A stretch of DNA of 11,960 bases from positions 1-11,960 of the forward strand of contig CAYWXH010000046.1 in NCBI GenBank assembly GCA_964462295.1, read 5' to 3'. Positions within the stretch are counted from its first letter, which is position 1, and each line of letters begins with the position of its first letter. Made by a program: the position numbers and the translations under genes. The stretch is from JALVIU01 sp964462295. Lineage in GTDB: Bacteria > Atribacterota > JALVIU01. The notes under the pieces are model-generated. The model ran no database searches and was not told the DNA's origin. It saw only the letters and a program-made list of their open reading frames with translations. Below are positions 6,892 to 11,960 of this stretch, one piece after another.

Positions 6892-7602
6892 ATGAAAATT
6901 ATAAAATTTGATATATGGGGAGATTATGGACATTTTAAAAAGTTTTACACTACTGCTTCTCCTGTTACATTTTCTATCCCACCTATTACAGCTGTATTTG
7001 GGATACTTGGGGCAATACTAGGGTTTGATAAGGAAGAGTATATAGATAAACTAATGAATTTAGAAACAAAAGTTGCTATAAAGATAAAAAATCCCATAAA
7101 AAAGATAAGAATGGGCCTAAATTGGATAGAAACAAAAAGTGCAGGTCCGTTTTTTAATCTTATAAAGCAGAGAACCCAGATAAAAGTAGAGTTTTTAAAA
7201 AATCCACAATATACATTTTGGATAGGGGGAAGAGAGGAGCTTATTTTAAATCTTTGGTCTTTTTTGTCTCAGCATAAAACAGTTTATACCCCATATCTTG
7301 GCATATCAGAATGTATTGCTAATTTTGGAAATGCAGAATTAAAAGAGGGAAAAGAGGTTGTCCCACAAGAATATATGAAGGTTAATTCTGTAGTACCCTT
7401 TTCTTATTTAAAAGAGAAAGATGCCATAGATTTTTCATATGAAGGTAGATATATAAAAGAGAGGATACCTATTATAATAAACAAAGAAAGGCAAGTGCTA
7501 CGATATGAAGATGTCTTAGAAGAGGTTGCTGGGAAGCCTATAAAGGTTTTTCCAAAAAAAGTATGGGAGTTTGAAGATGGAGAGAACATCCTATTTTTCT
7601 AA
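6892..7602 (+). CDS. cas5: Type I-B Cascade subunit Cas5 (Cas5h family)
   Basis: The 236-aa product is the Cas5 RAMP protein that caps the 5' tag of the crRNA and holds Cas8b. The N-terminus is typical: MKIIKFDIWGDYGHFKKFYT, then SPVTFSIPPITAVFGILGAILG (about 23-44), matching the I-B/Hmari type. The frame is open from a TTG at 6880, but the ATG at 6892 is preferred because GGTGA (6882-6886) stands at 5 nt spacing and the protein then begins at the conserved first strand. Its 3' end overlaps the cas3 start by 26 bp. Cas6 does the RNA cutting here, so Cas5 is expected to be structural. Confidence 0.93.
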   Translation: MKIIKFDIWGDYGHFKKFYTTASPVTFSIPPITAVFGILGAILGFDKEEYIDKLMNLETKVAIKIKNPIKKIRMGLNWIETKSAGPFFNLIKQRTQIKVEFLKNPQYTFWIGGREELILNLWSFLSQHKTVYTPYLGISECIANFGNAELKEGKEVVPQEYMKVNSVVPFSYLKEKDAIDFSYEGRYIKERIPIIINKERQVLRYEDVLEEVAGKPIKVFPKKVWEFEDGENILFF

Positions 7603-9883
7603 AGTATATTCTCATCCTGATAAATTACTTATAGAACATCTAAAAGGGGTATGGAGGATAGCATCCTCCTTTGCCCCTTCTTTTTTTAAAAGAGATGAGC
7701 ATGAACTTTTAAAAGTTATCACACTTCTTCATGATATAGGAAAATCTACGCCTTTTTTCCAGGAATATCTTTTAGCTGATGAGGCAAAAAGCAAGGAATT
7801 AAAAAATGATCCAAAAACAAGACATTCTCTTGTTTCGGCAGTTTTTGCCTATTTCACTATAAAAAGATTATTTCCAGATAAACCATTTTTCCCTATTATC
7901 TCTTTTGTTGCTATAAAGTCTCACCATGGAAATCTTACAAAACCCCTTAATGCTTTTTTTATAGATGAAGAAGAAATTTTGAATCTTCAGATAGATGCTA
8001 TAAATAAAGAACTAGGAAGAGAGCTTTATTTATTTATGAATATTGGGACTACCTTTGATAAGATATATAAAGATGTGAAAATATGGAAAGATGAGTTTCG
8101 CAGGGTAAGAAGGTTTTTAATGCACTATGAAAAGGAAAACCCTAAAGATCTCTATCCATATTTTCTTTTAAATACTATTTTTTCTCTTCTTATCGATGCA
8201 GATAAGATGGAGGCAGGAGTTACATCCTTTGAAAAAATTAAAGCCTCACTAAAGAGTGAATTAGTTGATAGATATAGAGATTTAAAGGGATGGGTAAACC
8301 CTGAGGCATATATAGACAAATTAAGAAATGATGTATATACCAAGGCCATTTTTCTCTCAGAACAGGTAAAGACTCCCTCGATTCTCTCCCTGAATGTCCC
8401 TACAGGTCTTGGCAAGACTCTTACGGCTTTTTCTCTTGCTTTAAAGTTAAAGGAGAAATTTGCCCTCTCTCGTATTATATACTCACTTCCTTTTTTAAGT
8501 ATAATAGAACAGAACTACGATGTTATACGAGAGGTTTTTAAAAAAGTTGAAAATGCTTTGCCCCCAGATGATATTTTACTTAAATATCACCATATGAGTG
8601 AATTACACTATTTTCCTTCAAATGAAAATGAGTATTCTCCTGATGAGGAACAGTTATTGGTTGAAGGGTGGAATTCTCAGATTGTTGTTACTACTTTTAT
8701 ACAATTTTTCCATACATTGATTGGCTATAAAAATAGAATGTTAAAGAAGTTTAATAAATTTTTAAATAGCGTAATAATATTAGATGAAGTACAGTCTATT
8801 CCATTTAGATATTGGAGATTGATGAAAGAGATATTGGATTATTTAGTAAAAGAGGAGCACTGTTTTGTAATCTTTGTTACAGCAACTAAGCCTATGATAG
8901 TAAGTGGAGATGTAGAGATTGTGGAAGATCCAAGACTATATTTTTCTTCAGTAAATAGATATAGGGTTATTCCAAATCTCAAAAAAGGAAAACTTTTAGA
9001 TATAATGCCCTCTGAGATAGAAGATAGCTTTTCTTATGGAGACTCTGTTTTGGTTGTTTTAAATACTATAAGTGCCGCGAAGACCTTGTATAATTCATTG
9101 AGAAAAAGTGATGATATAAAGTATTTTTATCTTTCTACCCATATTACCCCATATGAGAGATTAGAGAGAATAAAAAAGATAAAAACCTATAAAGGTAAAA
9201 AAGTAATTATCTCAACGCAACTTGTGGAGGCAGGTGTAGATATTGATTTGGATGTGGTGATTCGAGACTTTGCCCCATTGGATAGTATCCAACAGGCAGG
9301 AGGTAGATGCAATAGAAACGGTATGAAAGAAAGAGGAATTCTAAAACTTTTAAATCTTTGTGATGAAAGGGGAAAGAGGTTTTCCTCCTATATTTATGAC
9401 CCATTGCTTTTAGATATTACTGCAAAGATACTCCCTGAGGAAGAATTTGAAGAGAAAGATTTTTATTCTATAGTTAGCCGTTATTATAAGGAAGTGAAAG
9501 ATAGATTGCATCAAGAAGAAGGGGTATTACATTCTCTTTATGTGTTAAATTACGATGATGGAAATGATGCTATATCGACTTTTAAATTAATAAAAGAAGA
9601 GGAAAAGATAGATATATTTGTAGAATTAAATGAAGAGGCTAAGAATGTATGGAAAAGATACGAAAGGGTAAAACTTATAGAGGATCGATGGAAGAGAAAA
9701 AGTGCATTCAGAGAATTTAAGGCCGATTTTTATAAATATGTTATTTCTGTCTATACACAAAAGGCCATGAAAAATTTACCACCTGAAGAAAATGGTATGA
9801 GGTATATTCCAAATTCTATGTTGGAAGAATACTATGATTTGGAAACAGGATTTATAGGGGAATCACATTCATTGATATGGTAA
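7577..9883 (+). CDS. cas3: CRISPR-associated nuclease-helicase Cas3 (HD and DEAD-like domains)
   Basis: The 768-aa product unites the N-terminal HD nuclease and C-terminal superfamily 2 helicase that together degrade DNA bound by Cascade. HD ligands are visible: H21, the H52-D53 pair (LLHDIGK), H83, H116/H117 and D207 (LLIDAD). The helicase has Walker A PTGLGKT (275-281), a DEVQ box (403-406), TAT motif III (435-437), the STQLVEAGVDID segment (about 546-557) and QQAGGRCNR motif VI (572-580) with its arginines. All key residues look intact, so interference should be functional. The frame also has a TTG at 7571, but GGGAG (7565-7569) gives 7 nt spacing to the ATG at 7577 and only 1 nt to the TTG. 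It overlaps cas5 by 26 bp and cas4 by 7 bp. Confidence 0.95.
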   Translation: MERTSYFSKVYSHPDKLLIEHLKGVWRIASSFAPSFFKRDEHELLKVITLLHDIGKSTPFFQEYLLADEAKSKELKNDPKTRHSLVSAVFAYFTIKRLFPDKPFFPIISFVAIKSHHGNLTKPLNAFFIDEEEILNLQIDAINKELGRELYLFMNIGTTFDKIYKDVKIWKDEFRRVRRFLMHYEKENPKDLYPYFLLNTIFSLLIDADKMEAGVTSFEKIKASLKSELVDRYRDLKGWVNPEAYIDKLRNDVYTKAIFLSEQVKTPSILSLNVPTGLGKTLTAFSLALKLKEKFALSRIIYSLPFLSIIEQNYDVIREVFKKVENALPPDDILLKYHHMSELHYFPSNENEYSPDEEQLLVEGWNSQIVVTTFIQFFHTLIGYKNRMLKKFNKFLNSVIILDEVQSIPFRYWRLMKEILDYLVKEEHCFVIFVTATKPMIVSGDVEIVEDPRLYFSSVNRYRVIPNLKKGKLLDIMPSEIEDSFSYGDSVLVVLNTISAAKTLYNSLRKSDDIKYFYLSTHITPYERLERIKKIKTYKGKKVIISTQLVEAGVDIDLDVVIRDFAPLDSIQQAGGRCNRNGMKERGILKLLNLCDERGKRFSSYIYDPLLLDITAKILPEEEFEEKDFYSIVSRYYKEVKDRLHQEEGVLHSLYVLNYDDGNDAISTFKLIKEEEKIDIFVELNEEAKNVWKRYERVKLIEDRWKRKSAFREFKADFYKYVISVYTQKAMKNLPPEENGMRYIPNSMLEEYYDLETGFIGESHSLIW

Positions 9884-10371
9884 AAATAACAGGAACACTT
9901 ATATGGTACTATTATATTTGTAAAAGAGAGGTTTGGCTTATGGCTCATGAGTTGAATCCTTATGAGCAAGATGAATTTTTAATTTTGGGTAGGTTTTTAT
10001 CCAAAGATAGTTATCAACGAGAAAAGAAAGAGATAAGAATAGGTGATATATCTGTGGACCTAATAAAAAGGGGAAATGGATATTTTCTTGCAGGAGAAGT
10101 AAAGAAAAGTTCTCGCTATATTGAGGCTGCTACTATGCAACTTGCATATTATCTTAAAGTATTAAGGGAAAAAGGAATAGAGGCAAAAGGTGTGCTTCTT
10201 ATACCAAAAGAAAAGAAGAGAATCAAGGTAAATCTTAATAACGAACTTTTAGAGAAACTTAAAAATGCCGAAAAAGAAATAAAAGAGCTAATAGAAAAGC
10301 AGCTACCTCCACCTGTGAAAAGGATAGGATTTTGTAAAAATTGTGCCTATAAAGAGTTTTGTTTTAGCTGA
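9877..10371 (+). CDS. cas4: CRISPR-associated exonuclease Cas4 (Fe-S cluster, RecB-like)
   Basis: The 164-aa product is a short Cas4 of the kind found with Cas1 and Cas2 in I-B loci. It trims prespacers and helps choose PAM and orientation during spacer capture. Four cysteines for an iron-sulphur cluster are present: C15 (ICKREVW) and C153, C156, C162 near the C-terminus (FCKNCAYKEFC). RecB-type nuclease residues are visible: H24, D61, E74-x-K76 (GEVK) and Q88 followed by YY (QLAYYL). The ATG overlaps the cas3 stop by 7 bp (ATGGTAA), implying translational coupling. Cas1 begins 10 bp after the stop. Confidence 0.94.
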   Translation: MVKITGTLIWYYYICKREVWLMAHELNPYEQDEFLILGRFLSKDSYQREKKEIRIGDISVDLIKRGNGYFLAGEVKKSSRYIEAATMQLAYYLKVLREKGIEAKGVLLIPKEKKRIKVNLNNELLEKLKNAEKEIKELIEKQLPPPVKRIGFCKNCAYKEFCFS

Positions 10372-10381
10372 GAGGTAGGGC

Positions 10382-11365
10382 ATGAATAGTATTTATATAT
10401 TTTCTAATGGAGAGCTAAAACGAAAGGGTAATACTTTATATTTTGAATCAGAAGGTACTAAAAAATATGTACCTGTCGAAAACACAAGAGAAATTTTGAT
10501 ATTTGGAGAAGTTTCGATAAATAAAAAGTTTTTGGAGTTTCTTTCTCAAAAAGAGATTATACTGCACTATTTTAGTCATTACGGATACTATATGGGTTCT
10601 TTTTACCCAAGAGAACATTATAATTCAGGCTATATTATATTAAAGCAAGCAGAATATTATATGGATGAGTCAAAAAGATTAAGACTTGCTATCTCTTTTG
10701 TAAAGGGGGCAAAAGGTAATGCTTTACGAAATTTGAAGTACTATTTAAGAAGAGGAGCTCTTTTAGAGGATATTGTAGAGAAGATAGAATTACTTTCTTT
10801 GGAAGATGTAAAAAGCATAGAGGAGCTTATGGCAATAGAGGGCAATATTAAGCAGCTTTATTACAGTGGATTCGATAGGATTATAAAAAATGAAGCATTT
10901 GCATTTCAAAAAAGAACTAAGAGGCCCCCAATGAATCGTTTAAATGCCCTTATAAGTTTTGTAAATTCGATAATCTATGTAACATGCCTTTCTGAGATTT
11001 ATCATACTCACCTTGATCCTCGTATAGGTTTTTTACATGCATCTAATTTTAGAAGATTCTCTTTGAATCTTGATATAGCAGAGATATTTAAACCTCTATT
11101 AGGTGATAGACTTATATTCTCTGTTTTGAATAAAAATATTATTAAACAAAAGGATTTTGAGCGTAGAATGAATGGAATTTCTTTGAATGAATATGGAAAG
11201 AAAAAAGTGGTAAAAGAGATAGATGAGAGACTAAGGGATACTATAAAACATGAAAAATTAGGGAGAAATGTCTCATACCGTACCCTTATAAGAATGGAGG
11301 CTTATAAGATAGAAAAACACCTAATAGGGGAAGAAATTTATACTCCTTTTTTGATGAAGTGGTAA
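10382..11365 (+). CDS. cas1: CRISPR-associated integrase Cas1 (type I-B)
   Basis: The 327-aa product is the metal-dependent integrase that, with Cas2, inserts new spacers at the leader end of the array. The N-terminal beta domain (about 1-90) begins SIYIFSNGELKRKGNTLYF, typical of Cas1. The helical catalytic domain carries E153 (AIEGN), H219 (FLHASNFRRFSL) and D231/E234 (LDIAEIFKP), matching the conserved metal ligands. GAGGT (10372-10376) stands 5 nt before the ATG. The stop codon directly abuts the cas2 start. All expected motifs are present, so adaptation is probably active. Confidence 0.96.
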   Translation: MNSIYIFSNGELKRKGNTLYFESEGTKKYVPVENTREILIFGEVSINKKFLEFLSQKEIILHYFSHYGYYMGSFYPREHYNSGYIILKQAEYYMDESKRLRLAISFVKGAKGNALRNLKYYLRRGALLEDIVEKIELLSLEDVKSIEELMAIEGNIKQLYYSGFDRIIKNEAFAFQKRTKRPPMNRLNALISFVNSIIYVTCLSEIYHTHLDPRIGFLHASNFRRFSLNLDIAEIFKPLLGDRLIFSVLNKNIIKQKDFERRMNGISLNEYGKKKVVKEIDERLRDTIKHEKLGRNVSYRTLIRMEAYKIEKHLIGEEIYTPFLMKW

Positions 11366-11629
11366 GTGTATATTATAATGGTATATGATGTTTCAGAAAA
11401 AAGAGTAGGTCGAGTTTTAAAGCTGGCTCGTCAGTACTTGAATTGGGTACAAAATTCCGTATTAGAAGGTCAACTTAGCCCTGCAAAATTTAAGATACTT
11501 CAGGAGAAAGTGAAAAAAATTATAAACGAAAAAGAGGATTCTGTAGTTTTTTATACTTTTAGAGATAAGTTTTATACTAAGAGAATAATATTAGGGATAG
11601 AGAAAGGAAATGATGATAATATTATTTGA
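11366..11629 (+). CDS. cas2: CRISPR-associated protein Cas2
   Basis: The 87-aa product has a ferredoxin-like fold and forms the dimer that bridges two Cas1 dimers in the spacer-integration complex. It begins with the Cas2 signature MYIIMVYDVSEKRVGRV, with D8 in the conserved position, followed by LNWVQNSVLEG and EDSVVFYTFR. The start is GTG, placed immediately after the cas1 stop with no gap and no clear Shine-Dalgarno sequence, which suggests reinitiation after cas1. An ATG at 11378 would remove the first strand and is unlikely. It is the last cas gene; the leader and array follow on the same strand. Confidence 0.95.
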   Translation: MYIIMVYDVSEKRVGRVLKLARQYLNWVQNSVLEGQLSPAKFKILQEKVKKIINEKEDSVVFYTFRDKFYTKRIILGIEKGNDDNII

Positions 11630-11684
11630 AAGTTATATTTAGGGTTCTAAAAATTTTTTGGAACGATTTATTTTATTCATTATA

Positions 11685-11728
11685 TCTGTCGATATCAAGA
11701 AAAGTAAAAAAATCGTCCCTTCGACAGA
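11685..11728. repeat. Inverted repeat in the leader overlapping a repeat-like motif
   Basis: TCTGTCGA (11685-11692) and TCGACAGA (11721-11728) are perfect 8-bp inverted copies with a 28-bp interval. The right arm overlaps ATCGTCCCTTCGA (11712-11724), which matches repeat positions 7-19 at 11 of 13 bases. A further short inverted pair, AATCGTC (11711-11717) and GACGATT (11780-11786), links this area to the -35 box. These could be binding sites for adaptation or regulatory proteins; function is inferred only. Confidence 0.5.
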
Positions 11729-11777
11729 AAGGCCAAACCTTTAAAATATTAATTTTCGACAATTAGTAAATTTTTAC

Positions 11778-11806
11778 TTGACGATTATACTTTTTAGTGA
11801 TATAAT
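11778..11806 (+). promoter_or_regulatory. CRISPR array promoter in the leader
   Basis: A -35 box TTGACG (11778-11783, 5/6 to consensus) and a perfect -10 box TATAAT (11801-11806) are separated by 17 bp. Transcription is expected near 11813, about a dozen bases before the first repeat, so the precursor CRISPR RNA would have almost no leader RNA. It has the same architecture as the promoter at 194-222. Confidence 0.85.
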
Positions 11807-11825
11807 TTTTTTGAAAGATGGATGG

Positions 11826-11960
11826 GATTCTATCGTTCCTACGAGGGATTGAAACTATGATTTCAAAACCGTAAGGGTGACAGATACAGCTTTGATTCTA
11901 TCGTTCCTACGAGGGATTGAAACCTATTATAGTTGCTCCGTCTACTGTTCTGACCCATAT
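11826..11960 (+). CRISPR. CRISPR array, leader-proximal end (continues past the window)
   Basis: Two identical 30-bp repeats occupy 11826-11855 and 11894-11923. The first spacer is 38 bp (11856-11893); the second begins at 11924 and has at least 37 bases before the window ends. Each repeat begins GATTCTATCG and ends GAGGGATTGAAAC. It contains a short hairpin, TCGT-tcct-ACGA (repeat positions 8-19), and its last eight bases ATTGAAAC match the usual 5' tag left by Cas6. The bases flanking the 30-bp units differ, fixing the repeat ends. The two spacers are the newest in the array if insertion is at the leader. Neither matches other parts of this window by eye. Confidence 0.95.

Larger units (their letters stand above)
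11630..11825 (+). promoter_or_regulatory. CRISPR leader
   Basis: This 196-bp AT-rich, non-coding stretch lies between cas2 and the first repeat, on the side toward which the cas genes point. It has several A and T runs, an 8-bp inverted repeat (11685-11728), a motif resembling the repeat core (11712-11724) and a consensus promoter (11778-11806). Leaders direct array transcription and the site of new spacer insertion. The ATTGAAAC end of the repeats lies away from the leader, which agrees with transcription in the + direction. Confidence 0.85.

Noticed and set aside
9207..9404. Minus-strand reading frame inside cas3
   Set aside because: It is antisense to conserved helicase motifs V and VI; the openness follows from the codon use of cas3.
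11645..11663. Possible terminator after cas2 (TTCTAAAA/TTTTGGAA pairing)
   Set aside because: The stem has almost no GC, a 3-nt loop and a G-U pair, and no U-run follows, so it would not terminate well.

Overview
The window is AT-rich bacterial DNA carrying a complete type I-B CRISPR-Cas locus on the + strand, preceded by two accessory genes. The proteins are rich in Lys, Glu and Ile. Two promoters are close to the bacterial sigma-70 consensus, and starts are preceded by GGAGG-type Shine-Dalgarno sequences. A low-GC, possibly thermophilic bacterium is plausible, but the sequence does not let me name a genus.

Layout. Bases 1-110 are a GC-rich palindromic dispersed repeat (about 65% GC by hand count). 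An AT-rich stretch follows (111-236, about 16% GC), with an inverted repeat (113-152) and a consensus promoter (194-222). This promoter reads into a VIT/von Willebrand factor A protein gene (255-2189). Next is a gene for an HTH-XRE/ImmA-IrrE metallopeptidase (2235-3275). Only 25 bp later the cas genes start: cas6 (3301), cas8b (4040), cas7 (5883), cas5 (6892), cas3 (7577), cas4 (9877), cas1 (10382) and cas2 (11366-11629). Most of these genes overlap or are separated by 0-25 bp. A leader (11630-11825) with its own consensus promoter drives a CRISPR array of 30-bp repeats and about 38-bp spacers. The window ends inside the array after two repeats.

How it works together. Cas6 cuts the array transcript in the repeat, leaving an 8-nt ATTGAAAC tag on each crRNA. 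Cas8b, Cas7, Cas5 and probably a separately translated small subunit, Cas11b, form the Cascade complex that finds target DNA. Cas3 (HD nuclease plus helicase) destroys the target. Cas4, Cas1 and Cas2 capture and insert new spacers.

The main non-obvious element is inside cas8b. A strong Shine-Dalgarno sequence followed by an in-frame ATG at 5438 predicts that the last 150 codons are also made as a free Cas11b protein. Other points are the HTH-protease gene placed as a candidate regulator of the cas operon, and a repeat-like motif within an inverted repeat in the leader. The overall cas gene order is the ordinary I-B order, so the system itself is not new.
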